Assembly: GCF_037975245.1 (NCBI RefSeq)
Contig: NC_092583.1
Span: 6,627,764-6,691,763 of the forward strand
Direction: 5' to 3'
DNA from: Apostichopus japonicus
Taxonomy: Eukaryota > Echinodermata > Holothuroidea > Aspidochirotida > Stichopodidae
DNA length: 64,000 nt
The stretch's first letter is position 1, and each line of letters opens with the position of its first letter. Below are positions 52,570 through 62,449 of this stretch, piece by piece. Made by a program: the position numbers and the translations under genes. Below the pieces are notes generated by a model, which saw only the letters and a program-made list of their open reading frames with translations, was not told the origin of the DNA and did no database searches.

Positions 52570-52626
52570 GTGTCCTCCACATTACCATACACCTCGTCTT
52601 GGTTTTGTCTGACCATTCTATATTAC
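52538..52626 (-). CDS. VPS25: VPS25 coding exon 4
   Basis: Acceptor ATCTTGCAG|GT. Encodes NIEWSDKTKTRCMVMWRTP and then AEWGDLIYKW, residues 84-113. The WRxPxEWGxLIYxW signature of VPS25 is intact. Donor TGG|GTGAGT, phase 0. The last ~31 bases of this exon are the template of the minisatellite that follows. Confidence 0.96.
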
Positions 52627-53823
52627 CTGCAAGATATAAAATATCAACTATCCATCAAGAAATTATTGTAGTTATAGAAGTTATAGAATAACTGTTTTTA
52701 CTGCGAATGTCACCTGGAAAAATCAATATTGTGAAGCTATTTAAAGGAATCGTTTAGTGAAAAATGGGATCCAGTCCTTTCGGTCATATACCCAATAGAC
52801 TGCCACGTAAAAATTCCTTCAAGAGTGTTGGGTTATAACTGAGGTCATTTTATACCCTTTTTATTTCTGCATACAGTTATTTCTGTGTTGTTAAATCTAA
52901 TGATGCAGTCGTCAGGTTTACCAACGCAGCCATTAGTTGTCATTATTGGCAAAATGGATATAATATATTTATATACCATAGGAAGCCCACACATGTGTTT
53001 CTATAGAAGGAATGAAACATCAATAGGGCATTGTTCCTATCATTTTAATGAGGAGGGGAGTTATTCAGGTAATCTAGGGTGTTCCATAGCATTTTGAATA
53101 ATACTGTAATTGGTCTTTAGAAACCAGTATTGTTGTTGTTTGAACTTTCTGTCAAGGCATGCTATATTGCTGAAAAAGTCCGGTCATCTAAATGAAATGA
53201 GACAAGGTTGGACTGGAGATACTTTGAAGTTTACTGAATGCTATGTATGCTCTAATCATACTGTACTTGGAGCTAATTAACTTCATATATTGTACAGAGC
53301 AGATCAAAAATCAAACTATAAACACTACAAAAGAAATTTAATTTCTAGGAATAAAGATGACAGAAAGATCCACATCAGAACAACATCATTAAACTGTGGC
53401 CTACGCTGGAATGTGTCAGCGACAATGTTACTTACTTGGCAACATACTATCAAGGTAATGTTCAGAATGTGGGTTTACCACCATAGAATTTAAAATCCAT
53501 TTTAGGAATCAAAATCTCACCTTGCCTATGGCAGATGAATATGTGAAGTAGTCTTAGATTTTGTATCCTAATCTCTGTGACCTGTCTAACAATCAGTTTA
53601 TTAAATTATAGGAATGGAAGCATTCTAAACTTGATATTAATGAAAATATCTTCTCAAATCGTGAAGCCTTTTGAACAGTTGATAATCCTCCATCTGCTTG
53701 GCTGAACCAAACGAAGAAATCCACTTTCTTCCAATGACCCTCCATGTGATTGGCTGAAGCAAAGGAAGAATTCCACTTCTTCCAAACACATCAGTAAGTT
53801 ACTGTTTGTTGCAGCATTCTCAC

Positions 53824-53877
53824 CTTTTGCACTCAGGGCATCCAGTATCTTGGTTACTTCTTCTTCAGATAATTTTC
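53824..53877 (-). CDS. VPS25: VPS25 coding exon 3 (54 bases)
   Basis: Acceptor TTGGTATTCAG|GA. Encodes KLSEEEVTKILDALSAK, flanked by split Arg and Gly codons, residues 66-83. It matches the helix of the first winged-helix domain that precedes the GN-EW motif. Donor AAAG|GTGAGA, phase 1. Confidence 0.93.
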
Positions 53878-54024
53878 CTGAATACCAAATTAATTAAAGA
53901 AATAATGCATAATTGTAGTATTGTACAAAGTTACCCAATTGTTACATGGCTTCACCAAACACAGGGCCGTGTGGGGATAGAAACGTACATGTATACAGCA
54001 AACATTTGACACCATATCAACTGA

Positions 54025-54690
54025 AGCAAAGATCCCACAGACCACACCAAATTAATAAAAAGCAAGACCAATGCAGAACACATAAGAAAAAGTAAGGAAC
54101 ATACAATCCACACCATCTTAAACAAAGAAAGGTCCATATAGACCACACCACCTTAAACACAGAAATATACAAAAAGACTACCCCATCTTCAACACAGAAA
54201 TATACATATATAGACCACACCATCTTAAACACAGAAATATACATATAGACTACACCATCTTAAATGAAGAAAGGTCCATATAGACCACACCATCTTAAAC
54301 ACAGAAATGTCCATATAGACCACACCATCTTAAACACAGAAATATACATATACACTACACCATCTTAAATGAAGAAAGGGCCATACAGACTACATCATTT
54401 TAAATGAAGAAAGGTCCATACAGATCACACTGTCTCAAACAAAGAAAGGTCCATATAGACCACACCATCTTAAATGGAGAAAGGTCCATACAAACAACAC
54501 CATCTTGAACAAAGAAGGACCATACAGACCACACTGTCTTAAACAACACCAAGAAAATAAAGATCATAGCACCTTCCAAGAAACAAGGATCATACACCCC
54601 ACATTAGCTGCAAAACAGACCCCACCATCTTCAAAGGAACAAGAACAACACAGACTACATCACCTTTACAGACACAAAGCCCATACGACC
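54025..54690 (-). repeat. ~35-bp minisatellite in VPS25 intron 2
   Basis: Units on the plus strand read TATAGACCACACCATCTTAA then ACACAGAAATATACA, with frequent variants (AATGAAGAAAGGTCCA in place of the AGAAATATACA half). The core is regular from 54100 to 54545 and the flanks are degenerate. Confidence 0.88.
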
Positions 54691-54719
54691 ACAAAGAAGA
54701 ACCTATTTGACAAGGATAC

Positions 54720-54865
54720 TCTGTATTTTGCTGTTATTGAAGATAGGGCTGCTAACTGCCTCTTTGACATCTAGGGTATAAATCTTGTGATGCTTGTGAT
54801 ATGCCAGGACAAGATCACACCAGGCTGTAACTTGTTTTTTCTGTGTCTCTAAATTAGGCTGCAGC
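54720..54865 (-). CDS. VPS25: VPS25 coding exon 2
   Basis: Acceptor TTTCTGTTCTCAG|G. The first base completes Thr17. Encodes LQPNLETQKKQVTAWCDLVL and continues to SSPIFNNSKIQ, residues 17-65. This is the core of the first winged-helix domain. Donor CAGA|GTATCC, phase 1; it is weaker than the others at +3 to +6, but the phase and homology fix it. Confidence 0.95.
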
Positions 54866-56310
54866 CTGAGAACAGAAAAAAAAAATGTGCAAAATATTAT
54901 AGATACAATCATACAAGTTCATGCAGAGAACATGCGATTCAATTTTACTGTAGTTACTAACATTGATGTATATTAATTGAGTATGACACAATGACCTTGC
55001 TGATGCAAGGTCAAATGCTGAAGAATTCTTCTGTGTGTTCTGTACTATGTGTTCTACAACAGAAAATCCCCTTCAGTATTTGTCTTGAAACCTTAAATCA
55101 TACCAAAGATAAAGCAACAACAAGACAGCTCACACCAACATGATTTGCAAAGAGTTTACAGATTTTCACTTGTCAAAGGTCACAAGTGGAAGATAGATGC
55201 TTTTTCAACCTGCAATTTTCATTGTGGAAAAGATCGACTTGTAAAAGTGGCATTTCATTTTGCCACTCTTGGTGAAGCATTTAAATTAGACTACCTCTAG
55301 CAGGGGGCTGTGTCAGTCTGCCATGGAAAATGTACTCTTTCCGCCATATAGAAGAATGGCCATTCCCCCATGGCATAAAGCACTTATTGTATATGCACTG
55401 TATATTGCTTAATTTACTTCACTCTATCTAGGCCCTCAAAATCCACAAACTCGGTCATTTAAATCAACAATCCGAATTGGTCCTTTTAAGAAACAGTCAG
55501 CCTAATTTAATTTGATTTATTCAACCAACTATTAATTACATATTTGAAGACAGTGTATCGACTCTTACGAACTTACAATTTAAACTATTGAATCAACCTG
55601 TACATTAAAGACTGTGTATCAATTCCCCAAATTTTGTTTAACTTCAATTCAGTCTATCCAGCGAACTGTCACATTTGAAGATGGGGTACCCATACTGGAA
55701 AGTCAACCTTTCACACAAAGATCTTTGGCATATGGAAATGTACGCCAATAAATTGGCGTACGGCGTACACTACTGCCCCAAGGAAAAGTACGACAGTTGG
55801 CGTATCGCGTAAGCGTGGAGGAAAATTCAGCCGCAACAGTGCAAGTGACGCAACATGGTTCAGACCATCGAGTTTAATAAATCTGGAGAAACTTTCACAC
55901 AATAAATACGCGCGTACCATGCATGGAGGGTCATGTGATGTGTTCCAGGGTGGTACTCATATTACTATCCCCATTACACATGATGATTTCACCCAAATTT
56001 TCATTACATGAAAACCTCCAAATATACAATTACAGATATAAGTTATATGGTCCGGAAAGTGCCATTTCCTGCAATCTGGGAGGCATTATTGACCAAAATT
56101 TTTTGGGTACGCTCCGCGCCAACTGATGGTGGCGCTCCACTTAGATAGTGTGGTGTACAAATACAGAACAAAACCACATCCACCTTGGCGTATTTCTTTG
56201 GTGTATGTTAAAAGTACTTTCCAGAATGGTGGTGTACATATCCTTCCACGTGATTCAAAGAAAGTTTCACCAATACACCAGGGGAAATTCCATTCTTAAA
56301 ACGTATTTTT

Positions 56311-56366
56311 CGGCCATAGGTTTTGAGCCTTTCTGCCATGGCGGAAAGGATCAAAACCTATGGCCG
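56311..56366. repeat. 56-bp near-perfect palindrome in VPS25 intron 1
   Basis: Arms of 27 bases, starting CGGCCATAGGTTTTGA and ending TCAAAACCTATGGCCG, are separated by two bases (AT). Only two arm positions mismatch. A large DNA cruciform or RNA hairpin is possible. It also creates the chance 123-codon plus-strand frame around it. Confidence 0.92.
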
Positions 56367-56559
56367 AATGGTATGGCAGAATGTATCCACTCCAGCCTAC
56401 CATGGCTAAACATGAATCTTGTAACCAATTTACTATTTGGCACTCTGCTGCAAAACTGGAATACAGCAGAATTCTCCAACATCTGGAAATTTCTGTTTGG
56501 GCCTCACATTAGGCCTTAAAGAAATCTTTAGTTTATGTTAGGGAATTTTTGCTTTGTGA

Positions 56560-56925
56560 AATTTGCACATAGCCTAAGGGCATTTATCACTGCATAGGCT
56601 TGGCCTAGAAGCCTTTTATTATTAACTAGGCCTATATTTATAATAATAGCCTAGTAACAACCCTAGGGGCCCAGAGTCCAAATTCCAATTATTTTCACAT
56701 AAGGTCTAGGCCGACTGTATTCGTTATGTATATATTGGAGCGCTTGTCGTCTAAGTTAGCCCTACTTAGCCAAAATTCCTGCATGTATAGCCTAGGCTAC
56801 TGTAACGGCGCTAAATTAGGCCAAGCCTAGCCTACAGATTACAGATACTGAGTTAGGCCTAATTACAGTAGGCCTAGGCCTAAGTTAGACTAGGCCTACT
56901 GTACTGTAGGCTAGAGAAAAGTTTT
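56560..56925. repeat. TAGGCCTA-rich low-complexity region
   Basis: The palindrome TAGGCCTA and its fragments (GCCTAG, CTAGGC, TAGGCT) recur throughout these ~365 bases, at least five times as the full octamer. There is no fixed period. It lies within VPS25 intron 1, just downstream of exon 1 on the minus strand. Confidence 0.75.
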
Positions 56926-56950
56926 TTCTCCTGATATCATGACAACTCAC

Positions 56951-57000
56951 GTGAAGAAGGGTGGAAATTCGTACTGCCACGGCCACTCAAATTGGGCCAT
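56951..57000 (-). CDS. VPS25: VPS25 coding exon 1
   Basis: Start ATG (57000-56998) in a strong context, ACAATGG. Encodes MAQFEWPWQYEFPPFF plus two bases of Thr17. Donor AC|GTGAGT, phase 2. The FEWPWQY...PPFF signature is diagnostic of VPS25. Confidence 0.95.
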
Positions 57001-57440
57001 TGTACTTAATGAACGCTTCAAAACTTGTCATTAAGATTTTTTCTTAGCTGTGAATAGCAATGTTACTACAAAAATGCCTGAAAAATGATCAAAGATGGGT
57101 AGGCCTGATTTTACCAACACACAATACCATGTAATACATTACAGGCGCGGCTTCGATGTTTTCTCGCGGAATTGGTGATCCGCGGGTGTATAGAAGTGAA
57201 ATTTTACGTACAGTTCACAAATCAGGCCAATCTCTATGGGCCTGATAGACTCACTGGAGGATATCAACTGAGTTCAAATTTTGTAACGTAAGCATGTATA
57301 CCATGGTCATTTTAATAAGTTTTTATCCGATGCCACAAGTTAGCCTAATAATGTATCTTTCTTGGCGGCGCCTCCCAACGATATTGAAAAAGTGAAAGCG
57401 TTTCAATACAAAGAAAGAAAGGGGAACAAAAGAGAGTGAT
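57001..57440 (-). promoter_or_regulatory. Presumed VPS25 5' UTR and promoter region
   Basis: Upstream of the VPS25 start, the sequence has locally higher CpG content (GGCGCGGC and CTCGCGGAATTGG around 57145-57185). No TATA box is placed with confidence. The limit is arbitrary. Confidence 0.35.
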
Positions 57441-57444
57441 GGTG

Positions 57445-57472
57445 TCGGGGGGGGGGTGGGGGGGGGGGGGGA
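57445..57472. repeat. Poly-G tract
   Basis: Two runs of about ten or more G separated by a single T. It is next to the LINE remnant. Confidence 0.9.
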
Positions 57473-57520
57473 GAAAAGAATAGATATTAATACATAAACA
57501 AGTCTGATTAAAAATACTCT

Positions 57521-58046
57521 TCAAAGTTCAAAGAGATGAATCTTCAATTTAGATTTAAAATGATAAAATTCGTCAACTGAGGTAAATAAATGTGGAAGCT
57601 TATTCCATGGGCGTGGTGCACAGGTCGAAAATGCACGTTCATCATAGAAATTATTACGTGAGCGTGGTTGATTGAGCCAGAATTCCCCGTTGTAGCCAGG
57701 CGCGTAGCCAAGGAGGGCGAAGGGGGCAGTCGCCACCCCACCCCCCCCCCCCCTTGAGCATATTTTAAAAAAACATAATGTTATTAGGCTATGATATCGC
57801 TAGGGAGTATTTTCAAAAGAGAAAATGCTAAGATGCAACTTACAAGGCCTGCACGTGGGAAGTGCCATTTCCAGCGATCTGGCAGGTATGCCAAAATTTT
57901 CTTGTACGCTTCGCGCCAACCATGGTAGCGCTACGCTTAGATAGTTTGCAATGCCTAATCTACAGTTTCGCCCCTCCCTTGGCAAATTCCTGGCTATGCG
58001 CCTGGTTGTAGCTACTACGTAAGTCTACACAAGTTTGTAACATAAG
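57521..58046 (-). mobile_element. LINE 3' fragment (reverse transcriptase C-terminus), split by a MITE
   Basis: On the minus strand, the frame from 58046 to 58005 (QTCVDLRSSY) continues across the inserted MITE into 57688-57521. There it carries the DERAFSTCAPRPWNKLPH block and the FKSKLKIHLFEL end typical of non-LTR reverse transcriptase C-termini. Only the last ~70 codons remain. The element is 5'-truncated and is older than the MITE it contains. Confidence 0.78.
57697..58004. mobile_element. hAT-type MITE, 308 bp, with 8-bp target duplication
   Basis: Terminal inverted repeats are CAGGCGCGTAGCCAAGG (left) and, reverse-complemented, CAGGCGCATAGCCAGG (right). The 8-bp direct repeat GTTGTAGC flanks it at 57689-57696 and 58005-58012. 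CAG-starting ends and an 8-bp duplication are hAT hallmarks. It has no transposase and contains a C-run (57741-57753) plus a module shared with two other places (see findings). Confidence 0.87.
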
Positions 58047-58520
58047 CCGACATGGTACCAGCCGAGTCCATGATTACAACAATATTGCATACACTATAGT
58101 CGAGCATAGCCGAGGGGTAAATATTGAGGGGTATTTATCTGCACATCACACTTGGGTACAGGACTTTTGCCAGGAAATTTCGATGAGAAATGAACAATTC
58201 CATTTTTGCTTATTTTTTTTTAATTATAATTAGTGTGGAGAGCGTGACGTCATATCAATATCTGGAGATTGTGATGATTGCGAAATTGAATTGGAATAAG
58301 CATATCGATTGTGTTCAAAAAGATTCTATATTGCTTCAGAGAGCAAAATTTTTATAATGTAACGCTTATGATAATTTAAAATCTTAGTATCTCGTTGATC
58401 TTAATGCCATACATGTAGCGTACTATCAGTGGTGACATTGGTACAATGGGTACAAGATACTCTATGTAAATGTCAAGTTGCGGTAATTAACAGTAAAGCT
58501 GCTCGATTCAAATAAGGTTT

Positions 58521-58690
58521 TCGCCACAGTAAAATTTCTCGACACAACATTTTGTCGCCGAATGAATTTGCACGGCATCACACGATTATTTTTAGTCGTC
58601 ACGAAATATTTTCTCACCACACTAATTTACGACGTCACATTTCAAGTTTACATTGTCACATTTTATGTTTACACTATCACCCAGTGGCGG
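58521..58690. repeat. Degenerate ~22-bp periodic TCAC/GTCGTCAC repeat
   Basis: Variants of TTTCTCACGACAC and ATTTTGTCGTCAC recur every 20-24 bases (TTTCTCGACACAACATTTTG, TTTTAGTCGTCACGAAATA, TTTACGACGTCACATTTC). The array is strongly diverged, but the period is visible. Confidence 0.55.
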
Positions 58691-58750
58691 ACTGGCCACA
58701 CGGGCATTTGGGCAATACCCGGTGGCCCGGTAGGCCGGTAGGCTGGGGAG
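58682..58750 (+). mobile_element. hAT-like terminus (CAGTGGCGGACTGGCC...)
   Basis: CAGTGGCGGACTGGCCACAC is a typical hAT-like 5' end. The matching 3' end is not evident nearby, so the element is truncated or the assignment is partial. Confidence 0.45.
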
Positions 58751-58858
58751 CCTGGTAGAAATGACAGCCCATTTTCACAGTAGTTAATAGAATACAGACG
58801 GGCTGTGTAGAAATATTTTTTTAACTGTGGGTATCAGCTCATGAAATCACCATGTTCT

Positions 58859-59801
58859 CAGGCGCGTATCCAGGGAGGGCGTTGGGGGTAGTAGTACAGT
58901 AGTAAAGGCGAATTAGTCGGCCAAGCTTAGAACTTTATTTTAATTACCAAAGAGATCATTTTTAAACTTTTCATTTCCGCTACATCATTGCTATTTATTT
59001 TTCTTTCAGTAGGTTCCCGAAAAATTCTCAGCATATTGCCCGAATTTTCAGGGGGAAAATTGTTTGGGGGGGGGTTGCAGCCCCCCTCCCCCCGCCTCCT
59101 ACGCCTGTGTGTGTAGTAATTGGTTTCGAAATATCTGATATCGGAAATATCTGCTATTTTTCATTTCCTTCAACCAAGTGTTATAATAGCCGTTATAAGA
59201 GGTTGCAATATTTCTACACCAATAAATTAACTCTGTCTGAATTTTCCAAAATTTCCTCACCAACATTTTTTCATCATACTTCCCTCTACTAGTGCAATTT
59301 TGACCTGTCTGTTAGGGGTTCAAGGAGGTTTTTCTATATTGGTTGTCCATAGATTGAATTTTTTGCAACATTATGGGTATGTGTTGCAGTGATTTTATTC
59401 ACGAGAAATGTGAATTTTCAAATTCTGAAAAAATTTGGGGCTTAAAACCTTGAAAAGTGGGGCTTTCGGATATTGTGGGAGTGACGTAGAATCACCTACA
59501 AAAGCAATGAATGATCCACAAGACATGCGATGAGGTAGAACATGATGTGTGACAGGTGACAATCTTCAAAAAGGTTATGGATGGAAAAAAAAAACTATTG
59601 GGAAATACTTGGTTCTCAGGCAAAAGTGTACATCTGGTTGCTCATTTTCAAGCCCGAGAAGTGCCATTTCCGATGATCTGGGGGTTATAAAAACCAGAAA
59701 TTTTCTTGTACGCTCCGCGCCAACTGATGGTGGCGCTCCGCTTAAATAGTAATTCGCGCCTCCCCCCCCCCCCGGGTTAGAAAATCATGGATACGCCCCT
59801 G
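58859..59801. mobile_element. hAT-like termini, probably composite or rearranged
   Basis: A left end CAGGCGCGTATCCAGGGAGG starts at 58859. A right end, reverse-complementing to CAGGGGCGTATCCATGATT, finishes at 59801; another candidate right end finishes near 59107. The flanking 8-mers do not match in either pairing. This is therefore likely two or more related MITEs merged or decayed rather than one clean insertion. Confidence 0.5.
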
Positions 59802-59937
59802 AGTATAGGATGACTTTAAAGGTGCAAACTTTATACATTGTTGACCATTAACATGCACACACTGCTATCTGTCCAAGTTACGTTTACAAAACACTTTTAA
59901 TTCTTTAAGAAATGACCCTTTAAGCAAGTGACGATTC

Positions 59938-59992
<55 letters not shown>

Positions 59993-59997
59993 ATATC

Positions 59998-60030
<33 letters not shown>
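59938..60030. repeat. TA microsatellite
   Basis: Nearly pure TA with a few C. It directly abuts the left arm of the large palindrome. Confidence 0.9.
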
Positions 60031-60036
<6 letters not shown>

Positions 60037-60168
60037 AGAGAAAACCAAAGAAATAAGATATGACTCATAATTGACAAATAAGGAGTAAGTTTTAAAAAAA
60101 TTTCTAAAACTTACTCCTTATTTGTCAATTATGAGTCATATCTTATTTCTCTGGTTTTCTCTAATAAT
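60031..60168. repeat. 138-bp palindrome with 64-bp arms
   Basis: The arms (60031-60094 and 60105-60168) pair with a single mismatch (60048 with 60151) around a 10-base loop. TA microsatellites bracket it (59938-60030, and 60200 onwards after a short unique stretch). A third, partial copy of the right arm and its flank lies at 60322-60394. Confidence 0.95.
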
Positions 60169-60198
60169 ATTTTCTTTTGGAGTAAACGTGGATTTTCG

Positions 60199-60303
<105 letters not shown>

Positions 60304-60321
60304 GATATAGAAAAAAAAAAT

Positions 60322-60396
60322 TCTAAAACTTACTCCTTATTTGTCAATTATAATTATAATTAATTAATAATATTTTCTTTTGGAGTAAACGTGGAA

Positions 60397-60471
<75 letters not shown>
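60322..60471. repeat. Partial palindrome-arm copy followed by TA microsatellite
   Basis: 60322-60394 repeats the start of the right arm (TTCTAAAACTTACTCCTTAT) and the flank (TATTTTCTTTTGGAGTAAAC), with the middle replaced by TTAATTAATT-like sequence. A TA run follows to 60471. Confidence 0.85.
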
Positions 60472-60480
<9 letters not shown>

Positions 60481-61799
60481 ATTTGTTTAGCCTTAAACTG
60501 GTCGAATGCCCTTCGAATCATAAAAGCTACGTTCATTAATGTGTTTGTTTGTTTATTTTTGCTTGTTTATTACCTTTCTCCTTCTTAATTAGAATCATTT
60601 TATTTGTCCTTTTCCGTTGGGTGGCGACGGAGGCCCCAGCCAGTTACCCCAGACGTGAACATAGTTGTTTTTACCGTATAGGTTATTTGTTAACGAAAAG
60701 AAATATCGGACACACAATGTTTGCAATTTCCATTTAAAGGCTATTATGTTTATTCGTTGCGATCGAGTATTATACCGAAATATTTTAGATGCATCAAATA
60801 AAAAGGAATTCTGAACTTCAATGGTTTGCTTTAAACAACCACAAATGAAATTCTATATAACCTAAGCATACGTAAGTAGGTATAAATATAAGTATTTTGT
60901 ATAAATTCACCTAAGGTAGAGCCTTTGCGAGAAAAAAAAAATTATCCACTCTCAACCGTCCCAGCCCCTTGCATTGAGCCTGTAACCAAGTGATTTTGAA
61001 GTTGTGATAATAATGTCACTAGCCAAAGCTAATTGTTCGTCACAAAGTCCTTATTTCACAATTTTCAACATGCATGAATAATTTGAATGGTTTGAATCTC
61101 CAGCCTAGAAACAGTACCGGCACTTTTGGAAACGTTTGGAACATAGTAAGGTTAAGCATGTTAAACCTTATTACTACTTAAAGAGTAATAATAAATTACC
61201 ATTAACTGAAGCAAAATAATTAATAATAAACCTGTCCCCATTTACATATCCTCCCATACCTCACAGTCTTCCTCACACCCATAGCCCCACCCCTCCTTAA
61301 CAAACTATGGAAATTGAAGTTTCTGATTGGTCAATGCGAATACGTCATCGACACCTAGTCACATCATAGTTCAATTACTCTACGGTGAACTTATTCCGAG
61401 TTCATAATCTGCGACTTGGAGGCTTAGAAGTTACATACTTATGTTACATGCAGTAAAACAAAATATGATTTGTTGTACTAACATACGCTGGGGAAAGCAG
61501 CAAGGCTCACGTTCAGTGATATAAACTGTAGTAGTCCTCTTACCTATATACATATACTAATACAATAATAACACATGCTGTTTATATGTATTTCACTTCC
61601 TATACCAGATACCACCAAAGTAATAATACAAATGGTCTGTATGAGTTCTAAAAATAATCTCCAGTAAATCCAAGTTCAACCAGCCTAGAATAATACCAAA
61701 ACGCTTACTATAACAACATCTTCAGCTCCGATATTGAACTCCAATACACATGTCTTTTACCACAAGTTTGTACCACTGTGTCGTGCTATAAATCAGTAC

Positions 61800-61921
61800 C
61801 ATGTGCTATTAGGATTACAGTAAGAACTGAGGATATGTCTAACCCCAACAAATCCAGTTTGATACATTTTTGAGGGGATTACACAAATTCTCAGTTCTTA
61901 CTGTAAACCTAATAGCACATG
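61800..61921. repeat. Inverted repeat, 32-bp arms, 58-bp spacer
   Basis: Left arm starts CATGTGCTATTAGG, and the right arm ends with its complement CCTAATAGCACATG. There is one mismatch in 32 and no target-site duplication at the borders. It could be a small MITE or a hairpin RNA source. Confidence 0.88.
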
Positions 61922-62029
61922 CTATGCCGATGTATCAGATTTATCAGCACAATCCAATTTTTACTTTGGCACAAAATTTACAAATTAACAGTAGTTACTG
62001 TAATCTCTGTGTGAATCGGTTGGATATTA

Positions 62030-62036
<7 letters not shown>

Positions 62037-62080
<44 letters not shown>
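62037..62080. repeat. TA microsatellite
   Basis: TA run about 190 bases downstream of the cystine-knot gene stop codon (minus strand), just past its candidate polyadenylation signal. Confidence 0.88.
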
Positions 62081-62084
<4 letters not shown>

Positions 62085-62100
62085 TATACAAAGAAGGCTA

Positions 62101-62106
62101 TTTATT
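62101..62106 (-). promoter_or_regulatory. Candidate polyadenylation signal AATAAA for the cystine-knot gene
   Basis: TTTATT on the plus strand is AATAAA on the minus strand, about 165 bases after the stop codon at 62272. A reasonable 3' UTR end. Confidence 0.4.
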
Positions 62107-62271
62107 AAACTTCTGCTATGTAAGTATGGTAGGTCCAGGTTAATTGGTGATCACTTTTGAAAGAAAAAAAGGAAAGGGTTAGTTCCATCTTTTAAGCAAA
62201 TACTGTTAGATTAATATCACTAACTACCCATACATTTTCTGTTCAAACTGTATCCATAGTATACTTATAAT

Positions 62272-62449
62272 TTAGATCGTTGCGTCAGCGAGATAAGTGA
62301 TTGAGTTTCGCTGGTATTGGTGACAGCAACATCCAGATTCGACCTTGATCAGATCCCATCTGATTGAACACTGGGAAAACACCAAGGCATTTTCATATTT
62401 GTACTGTTGAACGCAATTTCCACTGCATTTCGGAAAATCGTTACCTGGT
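62272..62449 (-). CDS. Neurotrophin/Spaetzle-like cystine-knot ligand, last exon
   Basis: Acceptor CGATTTCACAG|A. The first base completes the Thr codon split at the end of the upstream exon, and 58 residues and TAA follow. The sequence has FPKCSGNC, VQQYKYENAL, then SQC, then WDLIKVESGCCCHQ. With AIC at the end of the previous exon and DPC before it, the order is C...C...C..C...C.C. This is the neurotrophin and Spaetzle knot order, including the W-x-x-I-(K/R)-x-x-x-x-C-x-C finish. Two extra cysteines (SQC and the middle of CCC) could pair within or between subunits. It should be a secreted dimeric ligand; the receptor is unknown. Other cystine knots (glycoprotein-hormone alpha-like) fit less well. 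Confidence 0.6.

Larger units (their letters stand above)
49929..57000 (-). other. VPS25: Gene span: VPS25, ESCRT-II subunit, 6 coding exons
   Basis: Six minus-strand exons join with consistent phases to 528 bases (175 residues plus stop), essentially the family length of about 176. VPS25 is the subunit present in two copies in ESCRT-II, with VPS22 and VPS36. It acts on endosomes in multivesicular-body sorting and recruits the ESCRT-III subunit VPS20/CHMP6. Visible hallmarks are the N-terminal FEWPWQYEFPPFF with its PPFF motif (residues 13-16) that contacts the partner subunits, and LQPNLETQKKQVTAWCDLVL. They continue with SPIFNN, GNIEWSDK, MVMWRTPAEWGDLIYKW, TVCTLYE and the C-terminal KAELISFDGNEGVKFF. 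The two winged-helix domains split near residue 100. Identification is very secure. Confidence 0.96.

Noticed and set aside
54703-54912. 69-codon minus-strand frame read as a stand-alone small protein starting with a hydrophobic segment
   Set aside because: The first ~16 codons are intron and polypyrimidine tract; the rest is VPS25 exon 2, fixed by homology and splice phase.
56148-56519. 123-codon plus-strand open frame
   Set aside because: It lies antisense in VPS25 intron 1, crosses a palindrome and a MITE module, and shows no family resemblance or splice context.
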